This document shows, in pieces, positions 1-8,312 of a stretch of DNA of 64,000 nt (the first letter of the stretch is position 1; every line of letters starts with the position of its first letter). The stretch comes from Bradyrhizobium sp. CB2312 (GTDB lineage Bacteria; Pseudomonadota; Alphaproteobacteria; Rhizobiales; Xanthobacteraceae), in NCBI RefSeq assembly GCF_029714425.1, contig NZ_CP121668.1, positions 310,001 to 374,000 of the forward strand, read 5' to 3'. The notes under the pieces were generated by a model. The model made no database searches and had not been told where the DNA came from. It saw only the letters and a list, made by a program, of their open reading frames with translations. A program made the position numbers and the translations under genes.

Positions 1-983
1 ATGCTCTCGGGGTTGCAGGGCAGCGGGATCATGTCCTTGTCGCCGAACACACCGGTCTCGACGACGCGGTTGCGGATCTCCGACAGCATGATGCGGTCGG
101 TAGCCTTGTCGAAATTCTCGTTGCGGCCGGCATCCTGCACCGGCTGGAGCGTGACGCCGCGCACGCATTTCCAGGTGAGGGCGTGGCGGACGATGTCGCC
201 GATCTCGGTGTCGTTGACGCCGCGCTTGATGGTCGCGACCAGCGTGGTCGACACGCCGTAATGCTCGAGATTCTCCAGCGCCTGCTGGCGGATTTTCCGC
301 AAATCCGCGCCGCGCAAATTGATCAGCGCATCGCGCTGAAGCGAATCGAACTGGAGATAGACCTCGAGCCCGCGCCTGTTCTCGGCGAGCCGCGCCACGA
401 AATCCTTCTCGCGGGCGATACGCAGGCCGTTGGTGTTGATCATGACATGCCGGATCGGGCGCGCGCGCACCGCGTCCAGGATCTCGAAGAAATCCGGATG
501 CAGTGTCGGCTCGCCGCCGGAAATCTGCACGAGGTCGGGCTCCCCTTCGCTGGCGACCAGCGCGTCGAGCATCTTCTCGATCGTCGCGAGCGGAGTGAAT
601 TTCGTTCGGGCCGGCGCGGAGTCTGCAAAGCAGACCGGGCAGGTGAGATTGCAATGCTCGGTGATCTCGATCAGCGCCAGGCAGGAATGCTGCTCGTGGT
701 CGGGACAGAGGCCGCAATCATAGGGACAGCCGTATTCGGTGCGCTGCTGGAATTGCAGCGGCCGGTCGCCCGGCTTGATGAAATCCTTGCACAGGCGCCA
801 ATAGGCCGCGTCGGTGGACACGAGCGTCGACTGGACGCCGTGCTCCCGGCAGCGCTTCTCGTACCAGACCTCGTTGTCGAGGATCTGGATCTTGGTCGGC
901 ACAAGTTTCAGGCAGGTTTCGCAAAGGGATTGGGTCTGGCCCCAGAAGATGTAAGGGCGCGACTTACGCAGCGGCGCGTTCAT
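1..983 (-). CDS. Radical SAM enzyme, tetraether-lipid-synthase-like family (partial, 3' end outside window)
   Basis: I translated this from the minus strand. It starts at ATG 983 and stays open to base 1, so at least 327 residues are visible and the C-terminus is missing. The N-terminus has a CETC pair (residues 21-24) in a rubredoxin-like segment. A CPYDCGLC motif follows at 86-93, then the radical-SAM cluster motif CNLTCPVC at 111-118 and an SGGEP motif about 40 residues later. This arrangement matches the COG1964 family, whose archaeal member Tes joins lipid tails to make tetraethers. The bacterial substrate is unknown. The start overlaps the last 20 bases of the upstream Lgt-like gene, so the two are probably co-translated. 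Family assignment is firm; a lipid substrate is inference. Confidence 0.85.
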   Translation of the reverse strand, partial: MNAPLRKSRPYIFWGQTQSLCETCLKLVPTKIQILDNEVWYEKRCREHGVQSTLVSTDAAYWRLCKDFIKPGDRPLQFQQRTEYGCPYDCGLCPDHEQHSCLALIEITEHCNLTCPVCFADSAPARTKFTPLATIEKMLDALVASEGEPDLVQISGGEPTLHPDFFEILDAVRARPIRHVMINTNGLRIAREKDFVARLAENRRGLEVYLQFDSLQRDALINLRGADLRKIRQQALENLEHYGVSTTLVATIKRGVNDTEIGDIVRHALTWKCVRGVTLQPVQDAGRNENFDKATDRIMLSEIRNRVVETGVFGDKDMIPLPCNPES

Positions 984-1680
984 GCATAGGCCTCGCTTGG
1001 CGCGCCGTCGCCAGCATGACGGCGGCGTAGAGCAGGATGGAGAGCGACAGCAGGTGAAACAGCGTGAAGGGCTCGATCAGCGGGCCGTAAGGCTTGAGGA
1101 ATTCCCACAGGAAGCGCTGCGCTCCATAAAAAGCGAGAACCAGGTAGAATCCATTGGTGATCACAAACGCATTCCGGTTCACGACCGCCAGCACATAGAG
1201 CTGGGCGAACAGGGCCATCGCCGCGCTCTCGTAGAGCTGCACGGGATGGCGCAAAATGCCGTCGCCGAAATCATGGCCCCAGGGCAATGCCGTCGCCGTG
1301 CCATAGGTGAAATCGTCAAGGCCCGCGAAATAGCAGCCGAGCCGTCCGATCGCGACGCCGAGGGCCAGCGGCAGGGCAAACCGCGCGCCGGTGCGCACCG
1401 CGATCCCTGCGGTCCATTTGTAGAGCTCGATCGCAACGATGCCGCCGGCGAGCGCGCCCTCCACCGAGCGCGCAATGCCGCTCTGCCCCGACAGCCACAG
1501 ATTGACCGAGCCGAACAGATAGGCGCCAAGGCCGGCGCCGAACACCAGCGCGGCGATGTAAGGCAGCTCGAACGATTGCGCCGGAAACCGCAAACCCTGT
1601 CGCGACAGCCAGTAAACGGCGGCTGCGGCCGCCAGCCACGCCGCAATGTCGAAGATCGTGTGAAGAAAAGCCCCGCTCAT
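964..1680 (-). CDS. Lgt-like integral membrane protein (prolipoprotein diacylglyceryl transferase family)
   Basis: A 238-residue polytopic membrane protein. It has an IGRLGCYFAG segment (about residue 110) and an HPVQLYES segment (about 145). These resemble the Lgt signature and the conserved HPxQLYE loop of phosphatidylglycerol:prolipoprotein diacylglyceryl transferase. It is shorter than typical Lgt (about 260-290 residues) and diverges from the RxGNFxNGE consensus, so it is probably a paralogue and not the housekeeping lgt. Its 3' end overlaps the radical-SAM gene by 20 bases, which links the two functionally. By inference it handles a phosphatidylglycerol-derived or other glycerolipid in the inner membrane. 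The exact reaction is not evident. Confidence 0.8.
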   Translation of the reverse strand: MSGAFLHTIFDIAAWLAAAAAVYWLSRQGLRFPAQSFELPYIAALVFGAGLGAYLFGSVNLWLSGQSGIARSVEGALAGGIVAIELYKWTAGIAVRTGARFALPLALGVAIGRLGCYFAGLDDFTYGTATALPWGHDFGDGILRHPVQLYESAAMALFAQLYVLAVVNRNAFVITNGFYLVLAFYGAQRFLWEFLKPYGPLIEPFTLFHLLSLSILLYAAVMLATARQARPMHERAAA

Positions 1681-1730
1681 GCGGGGACAACCATAGCACG
1701 ATCACGTTGAAGTGCGCGGGGCGCATTTTT

Positions 1731-1890
1731 GTGCCCTCTCCCCTTGTGGGAGAGGGCAGCTCCGTATCAGCCACAACCTCATTTGGGTGAGGGGTTGTCT
1801 CCGCGAATTCAGCCGCCGCGGTGTGCGCGGATAGAGACCCCTCATCCGGCTTCGCTTCGCAAAGCCACCTTCTCCCACAAGGGGAGAAGG
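1731..1890. repeat. Intergenic palindromic repeat, family F copy 1
   Basis: A long imperfect inverted repeat. CTCTCCCCTTGTGGGAGAGG lies on the left and a TTCTCCCACAAGGGGAGAAG arm on the right, with GAGGGGTTG / CCCCTC segments between. A second copy lies at 63741-63950. It fills the gap between the Lgt-like and Crp/Fnr genes. Confidence 0.8.
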
Positions 1891-1904
1891 AAGAAGCAAG
1901 ACCC

Positions 1905-2669
1905 TTAGCTGGCCTCCCGCTCCTCGGTCGGATACACGCCCCGCAGCACCTCCTCGAAATGCATCTTCACCGCGTCGTTGCACAGGCAGGCGCGCAGGCG
2001 CAGGCCGTCGCGGTTGCGGACCAGGATTGAGCCGCGCCGTGTGTCGAGCACGCCTTCCGCCTTGAACGATTGAAGCACGCGGCTCGCATAGCTGCGCCCC
2101 ACCCCGAGTAGCGTCGCGAGCTGTTCGTGGGTCAGCGGCACGCTGCTGTCGTCGCCGGTACGCTCCATCGCCGCTAGAATCCATTTGGCCGTGCGCTGCT
2201 CGATCGAGTGGATGGCGTTGCAGGCGGTGGACTGGAAGATCTGCGCCAGCATGCAGTCGGCGTAACGGGCAAAGATGTTGCGCAGCGAAGCCGAGCGTTG
2301 CTTGGCCGCTTCGAGCTTGCCGACATGGATGCGCGCAAACGGTCCGCCGAACTTCACGCAGATGCGTGTATAGGCCGGCAGGAATCCCTCGCTGACGATG
2401 CCGCCCACCGCGCCCTCGCGGCCGACCAGAATGGTCTCGACATCACGGCCGTCTTCGTTGGGGACGAGAAAAGTCGCAAGCGATGGTCCGCAGGGAAAGT
2501 GCACGACCTGGACGTCGTCGCCGGGACTGTAGAGCAGCTCGCTCGCCGCAGCGTTGTCAACGGTGACGTGCGGCGCCAGCAGCGCGTAATCCGCCGCGCT
2601 CAAGCGCCGCAACAGATTGTTGAGAGGCCTAGTGTCGATCTCGGTTGTCTTGCTGATGCGCGCGTCCAT
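1905..2669 (-). CDS. Crp/Fnr family transcriptional regulator
   Basis: 254 residues. An N-terminal cyclic-nucleotide-binding-like beta-roll (about residues 20-135) is followed by a long dimerisation helix and a C-terminal winged helix-turn-helix. The recognition region LTHEQLATLLGVGRSYASRV is at about 168-187. No N-terminal Fnr-type cysteine cluster is seen, so it is not an Fe-S oxygen sensor of the classical type. The effector-pocket residues do not match canonical cAMP binding clearly, so the ligand is unknown. It stands alone, is flanked by a palindromic repeat, and diverges from the response regulator downstream of its promoter. Many rhizobial members of this group act in stress or microaerobic control; the regulon here cannot be deduced. 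Confidence 0.85.
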   Translation of the reverse strand: MDARISKTTEIDTRPLNNLLRRLSAADYALLAPHVTVDNAAASELLYSPGDDVQVVHFPCGPSLATFLVPNEDGRDVETILVGREGAVGGIVSEGFLPAYTRICVKFGGPFARIHVGKLEAAKQRSASLRNIFARYADCMLAQIFQSTACNAIHSIEQRTAKWILAAMERTGDDSSVPLTHEQLATLLGVGRSYASRVLQSFKAEGVLDTRRGSILVRNRDGLRLRACLCNDAVKMHFEEVLRGVYPTEEREAS

Positions 2670-2832
2670 CGTCGATCCCCTGCTCTCCTTTCAACACTAG
2701 CGAGCTCCGCGTCCTGGCTGTGTGCACAAGTGGACAGACGTTAAAACTGTTCTGTGGTGAGTTTCGTTCCGGGAACCCTCCGATGCGCTGGGCGCAGGCG
2801 TCGGGCTGAGGCTGTCCTTAAGGCACAAAAAC

Positions 2833-3240
2833 ATGCAGCCCTCGATAGCCAGCACCATGATACCTGCCTCCCCGAACGGCTCGGCCGACGTGCCCAGCGA
2901 TATCCTGATCGTCGAGGACGATCCGATCATCGCGATCGATTTCGAGGATCGCCTGCTTGGATTTGGCGCCAAGAGCGTGCGCACCGTCGGATCGGTGGCG
3001 CAGGCGCTGAACGCGATCGCGGCGCGTGCACCGGATTTTGCGCTGCTCGACGTCGAGTTGAGCCGCGAGAAGAGCTTCGCCGTCGCCGAGCGGCTGGCGG
3101 CGGCGCAAATCCCGTTCGTGTTCGTGACCGGCTACGGCGCCGAAACCCGGATCCCGGCCGAATTCAAGGCGCGGTCCCGGCTGCAAAAGCCCTGCTCGAG
3201 CGAGGCGCTGGAGGCCGCGCTGCGCTCGCGCGGCGCCTGA
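2833..3240 (+). CDS. Single-domain response regulator (receiver only)
   Basis: 135 residues. After a roughly 20-residue leader comes a complete CheY-like receiver. The acidic pair is in ILIVEDDP (about residue 24-31), the phospho-acceptor aspartate in FALLDVEL, the conserved threonine in FVFVTGYG and the lysine in LQKPC. There is no output domain, so it probably works by phosphotransfer or protein contact. No histidine kinase is adjacent. It converges with the exported protein gene at 3245, only 4 bases away. In Bradyrhizobium similar stand-alone receivers are common and mostly uncharacterised. Confidence 0.85.
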   Translation: MQPSIASTMIPASPNGSADVPSDILIVEDDPIIAIDFEDRLLGFGAKSVRTVGSVAQALNAIAARAPDFALLDVELSREKSFAVAERLAAAQIPFVFVTGYGAETRIPAEFKARSRLQKPCSSEALEAALRSRGA

Positions 3241-3244
3241 CGTC

Positions 3245-3958
3245 TCATTTGCCGGAGCGGATGCAGAGCTCGGCGAGTTCGCTCTCGACGCCGCGGAAGT
3301 ATGTATGCGCAAGCGGCGGCGGCGATGAGCTCCTCTTGATCGCGTCTTGCTGGGCGAGCGCTGCCTGCTCGGACAATTGCAGGAAACGTTTCAGCGCGGA
3401 CGATTTGGTCTTCGCGACGAATTTTTCCAGTGCGTCTTCGGTCGCCCCGGTCGAATTGCGATCGAGCAATTCCTTGTTGCCGGTCGCGACCGGCGACACC
3501 GCGCCGAGCTTGATCCGGCTGAGCAGAACGTAGCGGTCGAAATGCTCGAAGATCAGATCGAGGCTCCGGGCCTGTCGCATCGGCTCCTCGATCGCAAGAA
3601 AGCGTTTGACGTCTGCATTGCGCTCGAGGCGTTCCCGCTCGGCTGCGCCGGGAAACGGATTGGCGGCGTTCTGCCGATCGATGAGGGTGCCCGTGCTCTC
3701 CAGCATGCGCGTGCCCCATGAAATGACGATGTCGCGGCCGCGCGGCTCAAGCTGATCTGCCGCAAGCCCCTTTTCGGCCAGGCACGCGGGATCCGCGCTC
3801 GCGCGCAATGCCTTGCCGAGCTCGACGGTCAGCGCCTTGCCGTAAGGCGATGCGAAGGCCTCGCGCACCAGCGCGGCCCTGTCCTGGGTCTGCGCCCATG
3901 CCGGAGACGCTGCGCTCAGCAGGAGCGCGATGACGATGGTTCGGCGGCTGAACAGCAC
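3245..3958 (-). CDS. Exported protein of unknown function
   Basis: 237 residues with a good Sec signal peptide: basic start MLFSRR, a hydrophobic stretch, and a likely cleavage after SPAWAQ at about residue 23. The mature part is alpha-helical and charged. Two cysteines (about residues 58 and 232) may form a disulfide. No family motif was recognised. It lies between the response regulator and phoD on the same strand as phoD, 111 bases downstream of it, so it may share that transcript. A periplasmic location is inferred; no function can be assigned. Confidence 0.75.
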   Translation of the reverse strand: MLFSRRTIVIALLLSAASPAWAQTQDRAALVREAFASPYGKALTVELGKALRASADPACLAEKGLAADQLEPRGRDIVISWGTRMLESTGTLIDRQNAANPFPGAAERERLERNADVKRFLAIEEPMRQARSLDLIFEHFDRYVLLSRIKLGAVSPVATGNKELLDRNSTGATEDALEKFVAKTKSSALKRFLQLSEQAALAQQDAIKRSSSPPPLAHTYFRGVESELAELCIRSGK

Positions 3959-4069
3959 AGATCAACTCGAAAATGGCTCGGACGGCATCAGGCTCGTGAA
4001 AATGACGAGCCTGCAATGGTCGTCAGGGCCGACCGGATGGTTCATCGCCATCCGGCTCCACGTTGGGCT

Positions 4070-5611
4070 TTACGCAAGCTTCGGATCGAGCGTGGTCGAC
4101 CACAGCGCGACGTCGGCGCGATCGCGCAAGGTCACCGTCATCTGGCCGGAGGCGCCGTCGATCTTGACGTGACCGAAGAACTGCATGCCAGCCGAGGGCG
4201 GCAGGTTCTGCTTGTCGGGGCCGGGCGCTTTGACGAAGCGCACCTCGGGTCCAAAGGTGTTGTCGAGCGCGTTCGGACCGAACGTGCCGGCGTGCAGCGG
4301 GCCCGAGACGAACTCCCAGAACGGCTCGAACTCCTGGAATTGGGCCTTGTTCGGATCGTAGTAATGCGCCGCGGCGTAGTGCACGTCCGCGGTCAGCCAC
4401 ACCGTGTTGTTGATCGGCGCCATCTTGATGAAGCGCAGGATGTCGGCGATCTCGAATTCGCGGCCGCGCACCGGGCCGTCACCCTGCGCGAAAGCCTCCG
4501 AGCCGCCCTTCGGCGTATCAGGCACGACGAGGCTGAGCGGCATGTCGGAGGCGACCACCTTCCAGGTCGCGCGCGAGTTGAGGAGGCCGCGCTTGAGCCA
4601 GGCGATCTGGTCCGGGCCAAGGAAGTAGCTGGCCGGGCCATAAGCGGTTTCGAGATTGGCCCCGTTCGGGCCGCGATAGCTGCGCTCGTCGAGCATGAAG
4701 ACGTCGAGATGCGGACCATAGGAGATCTGGCGGTAGACGCGGCCGGGCTCGACGATGCTCTCGCGCATCGGATACATCTCGTGGAAGGCGCGGCCCGCCC
4801 GCGCGGCGAGCAGCGTGATGTCGCGCTCCTTGTAGGTCGCCGGCAGCTCCTTCGACAGCGACCAGTTGTTGGTCACCTCGTGATCGTCCCACTGCACGAA
4901 GATCGGCACTTCGGCATTGAAGGCGCGGACATTGTCGTCGGTGAGATTGTATTTGTGCGCGGCGCGGTACTCGTCCAGCGTCTCCGCGACCTTGGCCTTC
5001 TCGGGGATGGTGACGTTCTTCCAGATCTTGCCGTCCGCGAGCTTCACCTCGGATTGAATCGGGCCGTCGGCATAGATGGTGTCGCCGGAATGCAGGAAGA
5101 AATCCGGACGATGCTTACGCATCGCCGAGAAGGTGAACATGCCGCCGTCGTCGGGATTGATGCCCCAGCCCTGGCCTGCGACGTCGCCGCCCCAGACGAA
5201 GCTGACGTCGCGGCGGTCGGCCGGCGCGGTGCGGAAGCGGCCGACCGCCGGCTCGCCCTCGATCGCGGTGTGCGAGAGATCGCGAAAGCGGACACGGTAG
5301 AAGATGTCCTGGCCGCCCGGCAGGTTCTCCAGCAGCATCTTGGCGGTGAAGTCGCTTTCGGGAAGGGCCGCGATCGGCGGCAGCGCGCGGGCGTCCTTGA
5401 ATGACTCGGTCGTTGCCACCTCGACCAGCATCTGCGCGGGCCGATCGGTGCGCGCCCACACCACACCGCCGTCGACGGTGACGTCGCCCGATTGCACGCC
5501 CTGCGTCACCGCCGGCCGGTCGGCCGCGCGCGACAGATGGGGCATCGCGATCGCGCCAAGCGCGCCGGCGCTGGTGGTGAGGAAACGGCGGCGGGAGAAT
5601 TTGATCTTCAT
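4070..5611 (-). CDS. phoD: Alkaline phosphatase D (PhoD-like), Tat-exported
   Basis: 513 residues. The N-terminus SRRRFLTTSAG followed by a hydrophobic stretch is a twin-arginine signal, as in PhoD enzymes that fold with metal in the cytoplasm. A PhoD N-terminal beta domain (about 35-130) precedes the metallophosphatase core. Core motifs include HSGDTIYADGP (about 173), QWDDHEVTNNW (about 240) and WLTADVHYAA (near 410), which provide the metal ligands. The role is hydrolysis of phosphate mono- or diesters in the periplasm to scavenge phosphate. No clear Pho box was identified upstream, where a palindromic repeat occupies 5650-5732. Family call is strong; substrate preference is unknown. Confidence 0.9.
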   Translation of the reverse strand: MKIKFSRRRFLTTSAGALGAIAMPHLSRAADRPAVTQGVQSGDVTVDGGVVWARTDRPAQMLVEVATTESFKDARALPPIAALPESDFTAKMLLENLPGGQDIFYRVRFRDLSHTAIEGEPAVGRFRTAPADRRDVSFVWGGDVAGQGWGINPDDGGMFTFSAMRKHRPDFFLHSGDTIYADGPIQSEVKLADGKIWKNVTIPEKAKVAETLDEYRAAHKYNLTDDNVRAFNAEVPIFVQWDDHEVTNNWSLSKELPATYKERDITLLAARAGRAFHEMYPMRESIVEPGRVYRQISYGPHLDVFMLDERSYRGPNGANLETAYGPASYFLGPDQIAWLKRGLLNSRATWKVVASDMPLSLVVPDTPKGGSEAFAQGDGPVRGREFEIADILRFIKMAPINNTVWLTADVHYAAAHYYDPNKAQFQEFEPFWEFVSGPLHAGTFGPNALDNTFGPEVRFVKAPGPDKQNLPPSAGMQFFGHVKIDGASGQMTVTLRDRADVALWSTTLDPKLA

Positions 5612-5649
5612 GGGCTGGCTCGCAGGCTGGCTGTGTGCGCATCTCGCAC

Positions 5650-5732
5650 CGTCATTCCGGGATGGTGCGGGAGCACCAGACCCGGAATCTCGAGATTTCG
5701 GGCGCGATGGTGACGCATCGCCCTGAATGACG
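5650..5732. repeat. Intergenic palindromic repeat, family C-related
   Basis: Begins GTCATTCCGGG and ends CCCTGAATGACGG, with internal CCGGAATCTCGAGATTTCGG. It is related to the copy at 13672-13770. It lies between the TAXI gene and phoD. Confidence 0.65.
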
Positions 5733-5782
5733 GCGCAAGCTATATTGAGACAATGTGACGCAGCAATTACGCGCGCAAGCGT

Positions 5783-7228
5783 TTACGCGTTGCCGGCGGC
5801 CCGGAATTGCGCGCCCGTCCGTTGCAGGTTCTGGGACAGGCTGAGAAGCACGGCCTTGCGGTCGGCGACCGCGGCGTGGAACTGGTCGAGCGCGATATTG
5901 AAAGCCGTGAGCGCGGCTTCCTCGATCGCGCCGTGATCGAAGCAGCGCAGCGTGTCGCGCAGGATGTCGTCGGCCTCGGTCTGCATCTGGTCGAGCTCTT
6001 CGGCCGTCTCGGACTTGCGCGCCGCCGCGATCATGTCGAGCAGGCGGTCGCGCAGATGGCTGTTGTTGTCGCGCTCGTCCTTCTTCAAATAGCCCGCAAA
6101 CCAGGCGCCAAGCGAGCCCATGGCCGAAAGCGCCATCAGGCCCCACCAGATGAAATCGCTGTACCTGTCGAGGAAGGTCTTTTCCTCGCCGTCGACGAAG
6201 GCGGCGGCGCCGGGATGCACGGGGATCACGGCGTCCTTGTCGGTGTCGGGCGTCTCGATCTTGGCCGCCAGCGGGAATTCCGTCACCAGTTGCTGGCGCA
6301 CGGCGAACAGCTGGCGGGTGAATGCCGCGATGGTGGTTTCGGAGATGCCTTTGCGCGCCACGATGTGGTGCGAGAAGCTGATGGTCTTGACCTCGTCCTC
6401 GGGCCGGTCAGGTGAGCCGCCATAGGTGCCGGCGGGAATCTCCGAGGCTTCATAGACCGGATGGTTCTGCGCGATCGCGTCGGCGGAATCGATCGCGATG
6501 AAGGTCGGCGTGCCGCCGTCCCTGGCCGAGGCCGCGATCGCATCCGCCGTGATCTTGCTGTTGACGGGACCGGCGGCGAGATAGGCATCGGCCTTCTGGG
6601 CCTTGATCGCCTCGGCGGCTTCATTCGCCGGGAACTGGATGATCTCGACCTTGGCGGGATCGACGCCGTATTGCTGCAGGATCACCTTGAGCAGATTGAC
6701 GTTGGCCTGGGTGCGGCCGACCACGCCGACGCGATGACCGGCGAGCTGCGCGATCTTGGTGATCTTCGCGCCCTTCTTCTTGCCCTTGCCGGGCACGGAC
6801 CACAGCACCACGACGTTCTTGCGCAGGGTCGCGACCGCTTGCGCGTTCTTGGGAACGTCGACGTCGCCGCGCACGATGGCGAGATCGACCTTGCTCTCCG
6901 CAAGCGCCTCGGCGCTGGCGGTGGCGCCGTCGGTCTGGATCGGCCGCAGCCGCACGTAACTCTTGTTCTGCGAGAAAGCCTGGGTCAGCGCCTGCACGAC
7001 CTTGACGTCGTCGCTGTTCGCGGGGCCGACCGCGATCTTCAGCGTCACCGGCCGCATCGCGAAATAATAGCCGCCGGTGATTGCGCCGATGATCGCAAGC
7101 ACCAATGCGAGGGAGACAAGCGCGGTGCGCCGCGCCGCTGATCGCGGCGACGTCGAGTTGGGCGTTTCGGCCAGGTCCGATTCCCCGGTCATCGATCTCC
7201 CGAACAGGCGCTTGAGGCTCAGTTTCAT
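5783..7228 (-). CDS. Membrane-anchored TAXI-family binding protein with C-terminal cytoplasmic domain
   Basis: 481 residues. A first transmembrane segment lies at about 35-56. It is followed by a TAXI (TRAP-associated extracytoplasmic immunogenic) substrate-binding domain at about 60-340, beginning TLKIAVGP. A second transmembrane helix (about 360-382, DFIWWGLMALSAMGSLGAWF) leads to a roughly 95-residue charged helical tail. The predicted topology is cytoplasm-periplasm-cytoplasm, like a receptor, which differs from free TAXI lipoproteins or soluble proteins. No TRAP permease genes are nearby. The ligand is unknown. TAXI proteins commonly bind glutamate or small carboxylates, so transport or sensing of such a compound is possible. 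No recognised signalling output domain is seen in the tail. Confidence 0.8.
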   Translation of the reverse strand: MKLSLKRLFGRSMTGESDLAETPNSTSPRSAARRTALVSLALVLAIIGAITGGYYFAMRPVTLKIAVGPANSDDVKVVQALTQAFSQNKSYVRLRPIQTDGATASAEALAESKVDLAIVRGDVDVPKNAQAVATLRKNVVVLWSVPGKGKKKGAKITKIAQLAGHRVGVVGRTQANVNLLKVILQQYGVDPAKVEIIQFPANEAAEAIKAQKADAYLAAGPVNSKITADAIAASARDGGTPTFIAIDSADAIAQNHPVYEASEIPAGTYGGSPDRPEDEVKTISFSHHIVARKGISETTIAAFTRQLFAVRQQLVTEFPLAAKIETPDTDKDAVIPVHPGAAAFVDGEEKTFLDRYSDFIWWGLMALSAMGSLGAWFAGYLKKDERDNNSHLRDRLLDMIAAARKSETAEELDQMQTEADDILRDTLRCFDHGAIEEAALTAFNIALDQFHAAVADRKAVLLSLSQNLQRTGAQFRAAGNA

Positions 7229-7380
7229 CTCGGCCGGCGATTTACGCCCGTAATTATAGCAAAATTCTTGTCCGGACGGGTTACATCTCCGTCATGGTTA
7301 GCGGATGGGCCAAATCCCCTGTGAACCTGGGCCATATGCACGGTGTTAGGGTAAAGTTCCCCTGAAGGACGGAGGCGATC

Positions 7381-7671
7381 ATGGCAGAGCGGCTGACGGC
7401 GGAAGCACGCAAGCAGGCGCTGGGCGCCATACCGGGCTGGACCGAGGTCCCGGGCCGGGACGCCATCGGGAAAACCTTTGTCTTCAAGGATTTCAACGAG
7501 GCGTTCGGCTTCATGACGCGCGCCGCGCTGGTCGCCGAGAAGATGGACCATCACCCCGAATGGCGGAACGTCTACAAGACGGTGGAGGTGGTGCTCTCGA
7601 CCCATGACGCCGGCGGCGTCACCAGGCTCGATATCGAGCTCGCCCAGAAGATGAACGCCATCGCCGGCTGA
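7381..7671 (+). CDS. phhB: 4a-hydroxytetrahydrobiopterin dehydratase (pterin-4a-carbinolamine dehydratase)
   Basis: 96 residues, the normal length for this family. The catalytic signature EKMDHHPEW (about residues 55-63) is intact. The enzyme dehydrates the 4a-carbinolamine formed by aromatic amino-acid hydroxylases and so regenerates the pterin cofactor. No phenylalanine hydroxylase gene is in the window, so its partner is elsewhere. A purine-rich stretch (GGACGGAGG) lies about 5 bases before the ATG and supports the start. It is divergent from the TAXI gene, with about 150 bases between them. Confidence 0.93.
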   Translation: MAERLTAEARKQALGAIPGWTEVPGRDAIGKTFVFKDFNEAFGFMTRAALVAEKMDHHPEWRNVYKTVEVVLSTHDAGGVTRLDIELAQKMNAIAG

Positions 7672-7772
7672 CACCGGGCTTACATCTTGTCGGCGCCGGC
7701 AGCATCCCCATGTTGTGATCAGCAATGGATGCGGCGATCTGCCGCCCTGGCTGAACGGGGAGTTTGCAGGAC

Positions 7773-8156
7773 ATGGCTGCCGAACACAGCGTCGGTTTCG
7801 AGCCCGCCGATCGGCTCGCGGAGGATCGCGAGAGCGTTCGCCGTCGCTTCTGGCGCAAGCTGAAGCGTGTCGCCGCGCACCTGCCGTTCGCGGAAGATCT
7901 GCTCGCGGCCTATTATTGCGCGTTCGACCGGCAGACGCCGCGCCACGTCCAGGCCTCGCTGCTGGGCGCGATCGCCTATTTCATCCTGCCCTTCGACTTC
8001 GTTCCCGACGTGATGCCGATCCTCGGCTTCACGGATGATGCCGCCGTGCTCGCCACGGCCATCCGCATGGTCGCGAGCCACATCACCAACGAGCATCGCG
8101 AAGCCGCCCGCGCCGCGCTGAAGCGCGGTGTGGATGAGGCGGAGGTGGCGCAGTAG
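7773..8156 (+). CDS. YkvA-type DUF1232 small membrane protein
   Basis: 127 residues from ATG 7773. A TTG nine bases earlier is an alternative, but GGGGAG at 7757-7762 fits the ATG. The core HVQASLLGAIAYFILPFDFVPDVMP is the DUF1232/YkvA signature, with a hydrophobic hairpin and an L-P-x-D-x-x-P-D motif. Family members are small membrane-associated proteins of unknown function. It follows phhB by about 100 bases on the same strand, so weak co-transcription is possible. A family D palindrome follows it. Confidence 0.85.
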   Translation: MAAEHSVGFEPADRLAEDRESVRRRFWRKLKRVAAHLPFAEDLLAAYYCAFDRQTPRHVQASLLGAIAYFILPFDFVPDVMPILGFTDDAAVLATAIRMVASHITNEHREAARAALKRGVDEAEVAQ

Positions 8157-8180
8157 GGGCAGTTCAACCAAGTCCACTGC

Positions 8181-8284
8181 TGTCATTCCCCGCGAAGGCG
8201 GGGAATCCAGTACGCCGCGGCCTCTCGATTCAATCGCTGACGTCCCGGAGTACTGGATCGCCCGGTCAAGCCGGACGATGACGG
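8181..8284. repeat. Intergenic palindromic repeat, family D copy 1
   Basis: Starts TGTCATTCCCCGCGAAGGCG, then AATCCAGTACGCC, and returns as GTACTGGATCGCCCGG and GCCGGACGATGACGG. The arms pair as a long imperfect hairpin. Related copies are at 10625-10762 and 58237-58339. Confidence 0.75.
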
Positions 8285-8312
8285 CTGTATGTGGAGCGAC
8301 GAGACGCGCCCG

